A stretch of 64,000 bases of DNA from Brevibacillus panacihumi W25 (GTDB lineage Bacteria; Bacillota; Bacilli; Brevibacillales; Brevibacillaceae). Under the pieces are notes generated by a model, which made no database searches, had not been told where the DNA came from, and saw nothing but the letters and a program-made list of their open reading frames with translations. Below are positions 8,503 through 15,952 of the stretch, in pieces. Numbering within the stretch: position 1 is the first letter of the stretch; each line of letters opens with the position of its first letter. Both the position numbers and the translations under genes were made by a program. The stretch lies in the NCBI RefSeq assembly GCF_000503775.1, contig NZ_KI629785.1, forward strand, positions 929,501-993,500. Direction: 5' to 3'.

Positions 8503-9855
8503 CTACTCCACCCGAATGGCAGATGATTCCTTCTCGCCCTCATAAATCGTCATGCTGGGAGCTTTGTGGGATGAATCAGTGTCGAACTCTACCTCCACCG
8601 ACAGGACCCGGATAAAGAATCGGGTCTGTGACATGGGAGACAGCTCCAGCCGCATTCCTCCGTCCACTTGCAGGTACAAACGGTTCTGTTCGGTTGTCAC
8701 TCTTGCATGCATGCCCTCACTCAAGCGATAAGAACCTGTATAGCGTTCATAAATCGCGGGATCAACCTGTATAGCCTTCCTCTTGGCAGGGCTCTTTGGC
8801 ATTTCATAAGGCTCGTCAAACAAAATCTGTTGGACTGCCCCCAGGAAGCTTTGTTCAAATTCATAATCCTGTTCTTTATTGCTCAAGTAAATCAGCGTCT
8901 TCCCGGCGTCGACATAACGAAGCATCAGAGTCGCGTATCCCGGCCATCCCCCGCTGTGGCTGACGATGGTCCCCCTACTCTCCTTCTTTTCCAAGATCCA
9001 GCCGAATCCGTAGTCAAAGGTTTCCCCATTGTTTAACTGGACAGGCGTAAAGGCCTGCTCTACAGTTTGTTTGCTTACGAGCTTTTCCGTATATAATGCT
9101 TGATCAAATCTGAGCAAATCTCCAAGTGTCGAGTTTACCGTGCCATCTCCTTGAATCCCGTCCAAATACACGACATACTCGGTCTCAGTCAACTGGTCGG
9201 GAAGCAGGTATTGATCGGTCATGGCATCGTACACATAGCCATACGCATAGTCAGAGATTTTTTCATTGGAATGTCTCCGGTTGTATACCCGCGTATGCAG
9301 CATTCCGAGGGGACGAAACAAATGCGCATCCAGATACTCGGCGTAGCTCAGCCCGGAAATCCGCTCGATCAGCAAGGCGAGCAGGACATACCCGGTATTG
9401 CTGTATTCCCATTGCTCATTCGGCAAAAATTTGCGCTCTGGTTGATGCTCTGTCAACAGCCGCAACACATCTTCATTGACAGCGATTTGTTTCCGATCCC
9501 AATGCTTCTCAAACAACTCCATATAATCGGGCAATCCTGAAGTATGGGTAAGCAGATGTCTCACGGTAATTCCGGGATAGGGAAAGCCGGGAAACCATCT
9601 GTCGATCAAATCGTCATAGGCCAAATGCCCCTGTTCTTCCAGCAGCATGACGGCTGTGGCGGTTATAGGCTTGGATAGCGAAGCCAGCTCAAATACAGAG
9701 CCGAGCGTCAACTTTCGTTTGTTCTCCAGATCTCCAAATCCAAAGACAGCCTGATACAAAATCTCCCCATGCTCAGCTACGCATATCGCTCCGTTGAGCA
9801 GTTGTTTTTCGTGCAGCTCTGTGCATAATCTCTCCAGCTGTTGTTTCACCTTCAT
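8503..9855 (-). CDS. Serine beta-lactamase-family hydrolase (class C/AmpH-like)
   Basis: Start at the ATG at 9855 behind GGAGGG; 450 residues with no signal peptide, so probably cytosolic. The penicillin-recognising fold is shown by the Ser-x-x-Lys nucleophile (ASLSKP, about 66-71), the Tyr-x-Asn motif (EYSNTGY, about 150) and an HSGG triad (about 303) in the place of the KTG box. Such proteins act as esterases, D-aminopeptidases or amidases more often than as true beta-lactamases. Residues 360-450 form an extra beta-rich lipocalin-like tail common in this subfamily. A MarR gene lies immediately upstream and both promoters share the same box, so MarR probably controls this hydrolase. Confidence 0.8.
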   Translation of the reverse strand: MKVKQQLERLCTELHEKQLLNGAICVAEHGEILYQAVFGFGDLENKRKLTLGSVFELASLSKPITATAVMLLEEQGHLAYDDLIDRWFPGFPYPGITVRHLLTHTSGLPDYMELFEKHWDRKQIAVNEDVLRLLTEHQPERKFLPNEQWEYSNTGYVLLALLIERISGLSYAEYLDAHLFRPLGMLHTRVYNRRHSNEKISDYAYGYVYDAMTDQYLLPDQLTETEYVVYLDGIQGDGTVNSTLGDLLRFDQALYTEKLVSKQTVEQAFTPVQLNNGETFDYGFGWILEKKESRGTIVSHSGGWPGYATLMLRYVDAGKTLIYLSNKEQDYEFEQSFLGAVQQILFDEPYEMPKSPAKRKAIQVDPAIYERYTGSYRLSEGMHARVTTEQNRLYLQVDGGMRLELSPMSQTRFFIRVLSVEVEFDTDSSHKAPSMTIYEGEKESSAIRVE

Positions 9856-9894
9856 GAAAAAACCCTCCTCCAATTGCATTAGTATATTAAACTA

Positions 9895-9908
9895 TTAAGA
9901 TACCTAAC
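9895..9908 (-). promoter_or_regulatory. MarR box before the serine hydrolase
   Basis: On the minus strand GTTAGGTATCTTAA lies 40 bp before the hydrolase start. It closely matches the element in front of marR (GTTAAGGTATCTAAC). Confidence 0.55.
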
Positions 9909-9925
9909 TTATTTAACGTAAAAAA

Positions 9926-10384
9926 TTACGGCTTGCGTAATTCCTCCTCTACAATTTTCTGCAATTTCAGCGTCAGCGAACGGAGCTGCTCTATCTCTTC
10001 AATCGCCATTTTCGAATAAAAACGTTCGATAATATCCCGCTCTACCGCCTCCTGCTTGGTGAAATAGGCAACGCCCTGAGGGCCTAGTTGCACAAGGATT
10101 TCACGCCGATTCTGAAGATTGATTTCCCGCTTCACGTATCCCATTTTCTCAAGCTTTCCCACAATCTGGCTGACAGCGCTAGAGGATACTTCCATCTGAT
10201 CGGCAATTTCCCGGACCGTCATCCTCTGATGCTTATGAATCAGCTCCAGAAGCAACGCCTGCTTGGTCGTAATCTCATCATCCAGCAAGGAGCGATATTC
10301 ATGCAGGAGCAACGTATTGATCAGATACTCGGCTTCATTCATTTCTTTCACACAACGGATGAGCTCCTCATTTCCATGTTTCAT
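9926..10384 (-). CDS. MarR family transcriptional regulator
   Basis: A 152-residue regulator with a central winged helix: KHQRMTVREIADQMEVSSSAVSQIVGKLEKMGYVKRE is split over helix, turn and recognition helix (about 50-85), followed by the wing QNRREILVQLG. N- and C-terminal helices would form the MarR dimer. It lies 70 bp upstream of the serine hydrolase on the same strand, with a matching box before each gene, so autoregulation and control of the hydrolase are the simplest reading. The ligand is unknown. Confidence 0.9.
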   Translation of the reverse strand: MKHGNEELIRCVKEMNEAEYLINTLLLHEYRSLLDDEITTKQALLLELIHKHQRMTVREIADQMEVSSSAVSQIVGKLEKMGYVKREINLQNRREILVQLGPQGVAYFTKQEAVERDIIERFYSKMAIEEIEQLRSLTLKLQKIVEEELRKP

Positions 10385-10408
10385 CCCAACTCATTAACCA
10401 CCTTTATT

Positions 10409-10423
10409 GTTAAGGTATCTAAC
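10409..10423 (-). promoter_or_regulatory. MarR box before marR
   Basis: GTTAAGGTATCTAAC is a near-palindrome 25 bp before the marR start, consistent with an autoregulatory operator. Confidence 0.55.
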
Positions 10424-10544
10424 ACATAAGATACTAGATTTCCTGCGGCAAGGCAAGTGACTCCATCGAGAAAATGGGCGTCCCTCCCCTCCCGCCCTGC
10501 CATAGGATGATACATACCTATCTGCTGTAGGGGGGGAGAGTTCA

Positions 10545-11009
10545 TTGAAGAGTAAAAAGTGGTCCCACTATACACGTGTAAAATACCCTGTGAGCAGCAG
10601 CAGTTTGCATCCCTTCAATTTTTTCGTGCCGATTGTCGAACAGGTACAGGAGGGAGTCGTCTCCATCGTCACCGAAGACGCTTCCCCAACGAAAAACGTG
10701 GATTCCTTTCTCCGCAGTATGATCTCGGAAGAAGAGCCCCCGATGTCTGCTGAGCGAAGCTTTGGTTCCGGCTTCCTTTTTCATCCAAAAGGGTACATCC
10801 TGACCAGCGAGCACGTTATTGGAAAATCGAAACATATTTATGTCAAGCTGTTCAACGGGCGGGTCTTTGAGGCAAAGCGGGTGCTTGCAGACCGCGTCCG
10901 CGATTATGCTGTCATCAAGATCGATGCGGACTGCAAACTGTTTCCCCTGCCATTGGGGAGTTCTGCGCATACCAAGGTCGGGGAATGGGTGATCAGCGTC
11001 GGTTCCCCA
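10545..11009 (+). pseudogene. 5' part of a split trypsin-like (HtrA-type) serine protease
   Basis: Begins at TTG (10545) behind a strong GGGGGGGAGAG. The 155 native codons contain the catalytic His (TSEHVIGKS, His90) and Asp (VRDYAVIKI, Asp120) of an HtrA-type protease and stop matching the family exactly after VISVGSP. There is no signal peptide or membrane anchor, so the enzyme would be cytoplasmic. The catalytic Ser is missing here and is found 3.3 kb downstream at 14284-14550. Reading through the junction adds about 100 foreign codons ending at 11321. Joined at GGT-TC, the two parts give an uninterrupted 240-codon gene without a PDZ domain. Because both halves are intact and in frame, this is more likely a reversibly interrupted gene than an old pseudogene. 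Confidence 0.8.
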
Positions 11010-11024
11010 CCTGTCGACGTAGAG
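11001..11024 (+). repeat. Left attachment junction (attL)
   Basis: Host codons GGT-TCC-CCA continue into the element arm CCACCTGTCGACGTAGAG (11007-11024). The predicted crossover dinucleotide is TC at 11004-11005. Confidence 0.7.
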
Positions 11025-11030
11025 GCAAAA

Positions 11031-12140
11031 TCAAACAGGCTTTCGCTCCCCCAGCTGAAGCGCGAACTGGACTGGTCTTTGAATCGCCAGCCTGTAGGTC
11101 TCCTTCTCCCCAATCTGGCGAAACACCTCGCGTCCTGGCTTGGGATTCACTTCGATCAGCCAGGGTCTCCCCTGTGCGTCTACGCCTATGTCCAGACCGA
11201 ACTCCATCATCCTGCCAAATCGCTCCTCGAGAACTTCTGCGATCCGATGCGCCAATCGGTCGCATTCCTCCGCGATCAATTGCGCGCGGCTCTCGCCGAA
11301 TTTTTGTGTGAAGAAAGGTAAAAAAGGAACTGCACTGCCGCCACCGTGCAGATTGGATGTCGAGCTCCCCGCCTTGCCTACACGCACGCCGCGGCCAGTC
11401 ACGCTCCATTCGCCACGCTCGTCTTTTTGGATCAGCAAGCGCACATCCGCCACGCGATTGCCGACCAAAGCCAGATCCACCCCCTGTTGAACGAGAAAAT
11501 TGCCGTCGCTGATCCGCTGCTCCCGCACCCAGCGCCTCACCCAATTCTCCACGCCTTGAATCGTTCCCAGCTTGGCTTTTACCTGCGAATATGTTTTTGA
11601 ACGACCGAGCAGCTCATACCCCTTGTCCCTTGCCGCAAGCTTCAGAATGCTGCGCCCCCCGGTACCATTGCCGGGCTTGATGTACAGCAGCTTATACCGC
11701 TTGAGCATCGCACGCACAGCTCCGGGAGCGTAGATCGCGGTTTCCGGGATCCACTGGCTGACCCGTTCATCCTTTGCCAGCATCAGCGTCACTCTCCACT
11801 TCTTGCTGAACGGGCTGTTGGCAAACGTGAACAGATTGCTGTGCCGAAGCCGCATATACTGAGGCACCCTGCGACGATAGCGGTCAATCACCACATCCGG
11901 CCAAGGCTGCCACCGGCTTTCCCAGCCACCCTTCTTTTTGGGCGTGAAGCCGCGAATTTTTCGTTGGGCTGCATTCACATCCTGATGAGAAAAAAGGTAC
12001 ACGCGCGCTCCCAGTTTGCGGCCAGCCAGAACCAGGCGCCGCAAATAGTCCGGTTCTGAGAAGCGGCTTCCTTCCCGCCAGGTCAAAATGCCTACTACTC
12101 GCTCCTGTGCCAATCGAACCACCTCACCCATCATCGTCAT
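11031..12140 (-). CDS. YheC/YheD-family ATP-grasp protein (element cargo)
   Basis: Up to 369 residues; the start is uncertain, because the first ATG lacks a good ribosome binding site and a TTG at codon 10 sits behind GGTGAGG. The sequence matches the YheC/YheD endospore coat-associated family: an N-terminal domain (VVGILTWREGSRF, PDVVIDRYRRR) and a C-terminal ATP-grasp fold with LYIKPGNGTGGRSI (about 150), VDLALVGNRVADVRLLIQK, and EFGLDIGVDAQGRPWLIEVNPKPGR (split here as FGLDIGVDAQG and WLIEVNPKPGR). Such proteins are found in or near the spore coat; their reaction is not established. The gene's 3' end is 7 bp from the left arm, so it belongs to the mobile element. A shorter relative lies at 56735-57463. 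Confidence 0.75.
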   Translation of the reverse strand: MTMMGEVVRLAQERVVGILTWREGSRFSEPDYLRRLVLAGRKLGARVYLFSHQDVNAAQRKIRGFTPKKKGGWESRWQPWPDVVIDRYRRRVPQYMRLRHSNLFTFANSPFSKKWRVTLMLAKDERVSQWIPETAIYAPGAVRAMLKRYKLLYIKPGNGTGGRSILKLAARDKGYELLGRSKTYSQVKAKLGTIQGVENWVRRWVREQRISDGNFLVQQGVDLALVGNRVADVRLLIQKDERGEWSVTGRGVRVGKAGSSTSNLHGGGSAVPFLPFFTQKFGESRAQLIAEECDRLAHRIAEVLEERFGRMMEFGLDIGVDAQGRPWLIEVNPKPGREVFRQIGEKETYRLAIQRPVQFALQLGERKPV

Positions 12141-12285
12141 CCACTGCCTAGTCTATGTGCCGCAGCCTAAGGGGGAGACATCCCGCGAAAAAACGGGCTT
12201 TTAACTGCGCTATCGTCTTCTGCGCATAAAAGGCAGCAAAATAAGCCACAATCTACGGGTAACAGCACACGCTACACTTCTGTTA

Positions 12286-12315
12286 CTTACGTCATGTAAG
12301 ATCCTGTGATACAAT
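12286..12315 (+). promoter_or_regulatory. hxlR promoter with candidate operator
   Basis: TTACGT (12287-12292) and TACAAT (12310-12315) are 17 bp apart. CTTAC-N5-GTAAG (12286-12300) overlaps the -35, a placement suited to autoregulation by the HxlR protein. Confidence 0.5.
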
Positions 12316-12356
12316 AGGGTTTAATGTATAACAAGGTGCATAGAGGTGACGTCCAC

Positions 12357-12677
12357 GTGAGTCAGGATTTAGCAGGAGAACACATGTGTCCAAAATACGA
12401 ATGTGCGATGAACATCTTGGGTAAACGCTGGACGGGCTTGATTCTCCATGTGTTGCTTCGCGGTGCTGTACGCTTCAAGGATATCCGCGAAATGGTCCCG
12501 CATATGAGCGATAAAATGCTGTCGGAGCGTCTGAAAGAGCTGGAGGAGCTGGAAATTCTGGAACGCAAGGTGTTCCCCGAGATTCCTGTCCGGATCGAAT
12601 ACGAACTGACCGAAAAAGGAAAAGACCTCCGTCCCGTCATTGATTCCATTCATACATGGGGTCAAAAATGGATGTAA
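12357..12677 (+). CDS. HxlR family transcriptional regulator (element cargo)
   Basis: Start set at GTG 12357, behind GAGGTGA; an upstream in-frame ATG at 12324 has no site. The 106-residue product is a compact HxlR winged helix: CPKYECAMNILGKRWTGLIL (Cys near the N-terminus as in redox-sensing members), FKDIREMVPHMSDKMLSERL as the recognition region, and RIEYELTEKGKDLRPVI at the end. HxlR proteins such as HypR and YodB sense electrophiles or oxidants through a cysteine; whether this one does is not known. It lies 100 bp before the recombinase on the same strand and may control element genes. Confidence 0.85.
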   Translation: MSQDLAGEHMCPKYECAMNILGKRWTGLILHVLLRGAVRFKDIREMVPHMSDKMLSERLKELEELEILERKVFPEIPVRIEYELTEKGKDLRPVIDSIHTWGQKWM

Positions 12678-12680
12678 CCC

Positions 12681-12712
12681 TTCCCGCTTTCTAACAGGCG
12701 GGAATTTTTTTT
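12681..12712 (+). terminator. Terminator after hxlR
   Basis: TTCCCGC, 10-nt loop, GCGGGAA, then eight T, separating hxlR from the recombinase gene. Confidence 0.8.
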
Positions 12713-12779
12713 GTCCAGGCATAACCTTCCCTGCTTCACTGTAGACTCTAGCATCCTGAGATGACGGGAGGCTGAGACT

Positions 12780-14252
12780 TTGCGAGCGGCAGTGTACATC
12801 CGCGTCAGTACGGAAGATCAGGTCAGGGAAGGCTTCTCCATCGCGGCCCAACGCGAACGCTTGCTGGCTTACCTGCACTCCCAGGGCTGGGAGCTGTCCG
12901 ATTTCTACACCGATGAAGGCGTCAGCGCCAAGGATCTCCAGCGTCCCGAGCTGACTCGCCTTCTGGACGATGTGCGCCAAAACAAGATGGATGTCGTGCT
13001 TGTCTACCGGCTGGATCGTTTGACTCGTTCCGTGCTGGATCTTTACCAATTGCTGCAGACGTTTGACTTGCACGGGGTCCATTTTAAAAGCTGCACAGAG
13101 GTCTACGATACGACGACTGCCATCGGGCGACTGTTTATCACGCTGGTAGCCGCCTTGGCCCAATGGGAGCGGGAAAATCTGGCGGAGCGCGTCAAAATGG
13201 GGATGGGGCAAATGGTCCGCGAGCGAAAAAGACCCGGCGGTCCCCCTCCTTACGGCTATGCCTTGCAGGATGGGCAATTGCAGATCCAGCACGACGAAGC
13301 CTGCCATGTGCGGCTCATGTTCGAGCGATACGCCCAGGGACATTCCCCCCGTCAAATCGCAGAAGAGGTGAATCTGCGGGGAGCGCGCGGCAAAAACGGT
13401 GCCTGCTGGAGTGCCAGCGCCGTTCTTCGGCTGTTGAAAAACCCTGTCTACTATGGAGCCTTGCGCTGGAACTACGCCCATTCCGCTCCCCATCTGCGCC
13501 GCCAACGGGAGCAGAATGATTTTTTGTTGGAAGAAGCCGTCCATCCAGCCATCATCGATGAACCGACTTTCCAGCGTGTCCAGCAGCGCATGGCCGCCCG
13601 AGGCTCCCGTCATCCGCGGGTGCTCGGCTCCTCTTTTCTCTTTTCCGGCATCCTCTACTGTGCCCGCTGTCATGCCGAGATGCGCGGAAAAACCACACAT
13701 AGCAAGGGAAAAAGCGGAAACCACTACACCCATACGTATTACAGTTGCAGCAACAAAGGAAAAGGCCTGTGCAACGCCGCCCCCATTCGGGAGGATCGGC
13801 TGGAGCAAGCCCTGCTCCAGACGCTGCAAGAGAGTCCACCCGAGTCACACGCTTTTTGGCGGAAGGTCTGCCGTGATGCCCATACTAGGTCGGCTTTTCC
13901 TGCACCTGCACCCGTGTCCGATGCAAAATGGGAAGAACGACGCAGACGCTGGGAGGAGGCCTATGAAGCCGGTGTCCTAACCCTGAGAGAATTGCAGAGG
14001 AAGCTGCACGATCTGGAGCAAAAGCAATTGGCAGATAAGGAAAAGCTGCCATCCCTCCCCCACATGCGGCATGAGGAAGAACGGGATGAGCAGCAGTCCC
14101 TTGCTTGGAACAAGATCTGGTCCGAGTCTACGCGCGAAGAGCGCAGACAGCTCGCCACCAGCCTGATCCAGCGACTGGAGGTGGAGGCATCACCGGCTTT
14201 TGGAAACAGGCGCGGTGTCAGCGTTCAGCAGATTCTGTTTATGGAAGATTAG
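12780..14252 (+). CDS. Large serine recombinase (SpoIVCA-like)
   Basis: Starts at TTG behind GGGAGG; 490 residues, close to SpoIVCA (about 500). Residues 1-150 are a resolvase-type catalytic domain with nucleophile Ser10 (YIRVSTEDQ) and the arginine motif [10 protein letters not shown] (75-84). Residues 155-270 are the recombinase DNA-binding domain ([31 protein letters not shown]). A zinc ribbon follows with Cys294, Cys297, Cys323 and Cys331, then a charged coiled-coil (about 385-445) of the kind that mediates synapsis. All parts needed for activity are present. The gene ends 30 bp before attR, as is typical for integrases of such elements. It should catalyse integration into, and with a directionality factor excision from, the protease gene. 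No such factor is recognised in the element. Confidence 0.92.
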   Translation: MRAAVYIRVSTEDQVREGFSIAAQRERLLAYLHSQGWELSDFYTDEGVSAKDLQRPELTRLLDDVRQNKMDVVLVYRLDRLTRSVLDLYQLLQTFDLHGVHFKSCTEVYDTTTAIGRLFITLVAALAQWERENLAERVKMGMGQMVRERKRPGGPPPYGYALQDGQLQIQHDEACHVRLMFERYAQGHSPRQIAEEVNLRGARGKNGACWSASAVLRLLKNPVYYGALRWNYAHSAPHLRRQREQNDFLLEEAVHPAIIDEPTFQRVQQRMAARGSRHPRVLGSSFLFSGILYCARCHAEMRGKTTHSKGKSGNHYTHTYYSCSNKGKGLCNAAPIREDRLEQALLQTLQESPPESHAFWRKVCRDAHTRSAFPAPAPVSDAKWEERRRRWEEAYEAGVLTLRELQRKLHDLEQKQLADKEKLPSLPHMRHEEERDEQQSLAWNKIWSESTREERRQLATSLIQRLEVEASPAFGNRRGVSVQQILFMED

Positions 14253-14267
14253 CTTGGTTCTTTTTTT

Positions 14268-14292
14268 CTCTACGTGGGCATGTGGTTCTCCA
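14268..14292 (+). repeat. Right attachment junction (attR)
   Basis: Element arm CTCTACGTGGGCATGTGG (14268-14285) runs into TTCTCCA and host codons. The predicted TC crossover is at 14287-14288. Confidence 0.7.
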
Positions 14293-14550
14293 TTAGGGTT
14301 GGAAAATTCGGTCACAGCGGGGATCATCAGCGCGAAGAATCGGCGTTTGCAAGTCGCCAAGCGGATGTACGAGGAGATTTTTCAGACAGACGCAGCGATT
14401 AACCCCGGCAACAGCGGAGGACCATTAATCAATCTGAACGGCGAAGTAGTGGGCCTCAATGCCTTCATCATTCAATCCAGCCAATGTATCGGCTTTGCGA
14501 TCGGGATTGATGCCTTGAAGCAGCAGTTGGAACAATTCATTTTTCACTGA
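14284..14550 (+). pseudogene. 3' part of the split trypsin-like serine protease
   Basis: From GGT (14284) the frame encodes [16 protein letters not shown] and continues through the catalytic serine motif [15 protein letters not shown] (Ser196 in the restored protein) to [17 protein letters not shown] and a stop. It lacks its own start site and ribosome binding site, so it depends on excision of the element to be expressed as a protease. The restored protein ends just after the protease domain, with no PDZ domain. Codon usage and motif integrity match the 5' part at 10545-11009. Confidence 0.8.
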
Positions 14551-14567
14551 GGAACCTAAGAGAAAAA

Positions 14568-14587
14568 CCCCGTCTATTGGGACGGGG
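14568..14587. terminator. Hairpin between the protease end and the next gene
   Basis: CCCCGTC, loop TATTGG, GACGGGG, flanked by A- and T-rich runs; it overlaps the last codons of the convergent small gene. Confidence 0.7.
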
Positions 14588-14723
14588 CTTGTTTCTCAAA
14601 GGCAATCAGATAGACATCCTTGCCGTCTTGATTGTTCAACTCACGTTCTGTCGCCTGAAGCTGTTTCAATTGGTCAGCAGTCAGTTGGGCAATCGGCAAA
14701 TCGCCTAGACGCTCTTGGTTCAC
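14574..14723 (-). CDS. Small 49-residue protein
   Basis: GTG start with GGGGGAG 6 bp upstream. The product begins MNQERLGDLPIAQLTADQLK, continues QLQATERELNNQDGK and ends DVYLIAFEKQAPSQ: an amphipathic helical stretch followed by one beta strand. I recognise this only as a type of small hypothetical protein; no function can be stated. The good ribosome binding site and internally consistent sequence support a real gene. It is read convergently toward the restored protease gene. Confidence 0.65.
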   Translation of the reverse strand: MNQERLGDLPIAQLTADQLKQLQATERELNNQDGKDVYLIAFEKQAPSQ

Positions 14724-14785
14724 GGCGCACTCCCCCGTTAAGAAATCAATTCACGCCTAGTTTGCCCACCCAAAACGCTATGTAT

Positions 14786-15067
14786 TTAAGCAGTCCGCTG
14801 AAAGGCTTTGGCAATATCCGAGCAGGAGCGCTTGCAGAACAGAATCGGCAGCTTTCGATCCTTGGCCTGGCTCTTCACAGTCTTGGCGAGGTTATGGTTG
14901 ACGAAATCCGTCAGCACAAGAATCAATTGAACACCGGTCGGGATTTTTACTCCCGTCTGCGAATTTTTCCTTCCCGTCACGTGATGAATCTCCTGGAATC
15001 CTTTTCCTTCCAACAGCTCGATAATATTCCCTAGGCGATCTCCGCCGATTACCAAAATCGATGACAT
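14786..15067 (-). CDS. DUF2325 protein, Fur-boxed
   Basis: A 93-residue protein with AAGGAGG 8 bp before its ATG. It matches the DUF2325 pattern: SSILVIGGDRLGNIIELL, GFQEIHHVTGR, LILVLTDFVNHNLAKTVKSQAK, and LPILFCKRSCSDI. The fold is likely Rossmann-like; the biochemical role is not established. Its promoter region carries two Fur-type boxes, and the gene is divergent from the IMEF/encapsulin operon 253 bp away. A role in iron handling is therefore likely, but this is inference from regulation and position. Confidence 0.8.
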   Translation of the reverse strand: MSSILVIGGDRLGNIIELLEGKGFQEIHHVTGRKNSQTGVKIPTGVQLILVLTDFVNHNLAKTVKSQAKDRKLPILFCKRSCSDIAKAFQRTA

Positions 15068-15128
15068 GTCATAAGCCTCCTTAAATAATGGTGTGCATAT
15101 TCATGTATGTAGCCAAGCTTCTTTTTAA

Positions 15129-15170
15129 TTGATAATGAGTATCACTCTTATTGATAAATATTATCATTCC
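15129..15170. promoter_or_regulatory. Two Fur-type boxes between DUF2325 and IMEF
   Basis: GATAATGAGTATCAC (15131-15145) and TTGATAAATATTATCATT (15151-15168) both resemble the 7-1-7 Fur box TGATAATNATTATCA. They lie 60-100 bp upstream of the DUF2325 start and about 90 bp before the IMEF promoter, so they could affect either gene. Confidence 0.7.
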
Positions 15171-15255
15171 CAATTAGCTTTGACAATACTCTCCTTGATA
15201 AGTTTTTTGGAAAAATCGAAAACTAGGGCGAACACGTGAACGTCCTACATAGTGG

Positions 15256-15285
15256 TTGCCGGGGGCTTTTTGACAAAGGTATAAT
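15256..15285 (+). promoter_or_regulatory. Probable IMEF-encapsulin promoter
   Basis: TTGCCG (15256-15261) and TATAAT (15280-15285) are 18 bp apart, 35 bp before the IMEF start. Confidence 0.55.
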
Positions 15286-15319
15286 GAGGAAATAGATCAT
15301 TTTGCGAGGAGGTGGCGTC

Positions 15320-15916
15320 GTGCAAGAGCTTTCGCAACTACACGCCATTTTTGATCGGACCCAAGGATATATCCACCGCTTCATGAGCCTGATTCAGCCG
15401 ATTATTGATGCTGCGCAGGATGAGCACACACGCTTGTACTATCACCATATATTGGAGGAGGAAGAGCAGCGCGAGGATCGCTTGAAAGAGTTGATTCCCT
15501 ACCTGCAATCCCTCTCGGCAGAAAAAGCCGAACAGCTAAGCGACCGCGAACTGTCCCGGTTGCTCTCCGATATCAATCTGGAGCGCTTTGGGCTGCATAA
15601 CTTCCGGGAGCATCTGGAGCTGGCACTCTACGAATTCCGCGACGAAGAGACGCGTCTGGACCTGGACGGGATGCGCGCAACCACCCATGAGGACTATCTG
15701 CGCGTCAAGGATATCATGGCCAGCTTGAGCGAGCGCTTTTCGGATGTATCCCACCCGGCTCTGACCGATCATGATGAGGGACATGACATCCATGCCGTAG
15801 ACCATCTCAAGGCTTCTGCCGCTCTGCCAAAAGGAGTCGCATCCGTGATCAAGCATGAGACAAGCCCTGCTCCCGCTAAAAAAGGGCTGACGGTAGGAAG
15901 TTTGAAAGGAAAATAA
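15320..15916 (+). CDS. IMEF: encapsulin-associated ferritin-like cargo
   Basis: Start set at GTG 15320 behind GAGGAGGTG; 198 residues. The all-helical sequence is rich in Glu and His (QDEHTRLYYHHILEEEEQRE, HEDYLRVKDIM) as in the Iron-Mineralizing Encapsulin-associated Firmicute cargo. IMEF is a divergent ferritin-like ferroxidase that loads iron into the nanocompartment. A basic, Pro/Ala-rich linker leads to the C-terminal targeting peptide KKGLTVGSLKGK, which closely resembles the known encapsulin docking motif. The shell gene follows 36 bp downstream, confirming the pairing. The product should be packed inside the shell and oxidise Fe2+ for storage. Confidence 0.92.
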   Translation: MQELSQLHAIFDRTQGYIHRFMSLIQPIIDAAQDEHTRLYYHHILEEEEQREDRLKELIPYLQSLSAEKAEQLSDRELSRLLSDINLERFGLHNFREHLELALYEFRDEETRLDLDGMRATTHEDYLRVKDIMASLSERFSDVSHPALTDHDEGHDIHAVDHLKASAALPKGVASVIKHETSPAPAKKGLTVGSLKGK

Positions 15917-15952
15917 AGAACGAAGAAGCCGTTCTATCATGGAGGTAATACA

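Larger units (their letters stand above)
11001..14292 (+). mobile_element. 3.28-kb serine-recombinase element inside the protease gene
   Basis: The element separates two in-frame halves of an HtrA-type gene. Its ends are GGTTCCCCA (11001-11009) and GGTTCTCCA (14284-14292). Just inside them are CCACCTGTCGACGTAGAG (left) and, on the other strand, CCACATGCCCACGTAGAG (right), matching at 15 of 18 positions. Joined in a circle, these arms form an inverted repeat around TTCY, as expected for an attP site of a large serine recombinase. Cargo: a YheC/D-like gene, an HxlR regulator and the recombinase, whose gene ends 30 bp from the right end. No replication or transfer genes are present. The layout resembles the sporulation-excised skin-type elements of Bacillales; excision has not been shown. 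Confidence 0.8.

Noticed and set aside
8503-9855. True beta-lactamase resistance gene
   Set aside because: No signal peptide and an HSGG triad rather than KTG; a general esterase or amidase is more likely.
10545-11321. Reading the left protease half as a complete 258-residue protein
   Set aside because: After residue 155 the sequence is the antisense of the YheC/D-like gene and lacks the catalytic Ser; the true partner is at 14284.
12369-13829. 486-codon minus-strand frame opposite hxlR and the recombinase
   Set aside because: It covers two genes with clear domains on the other strand and has no protein-like features.
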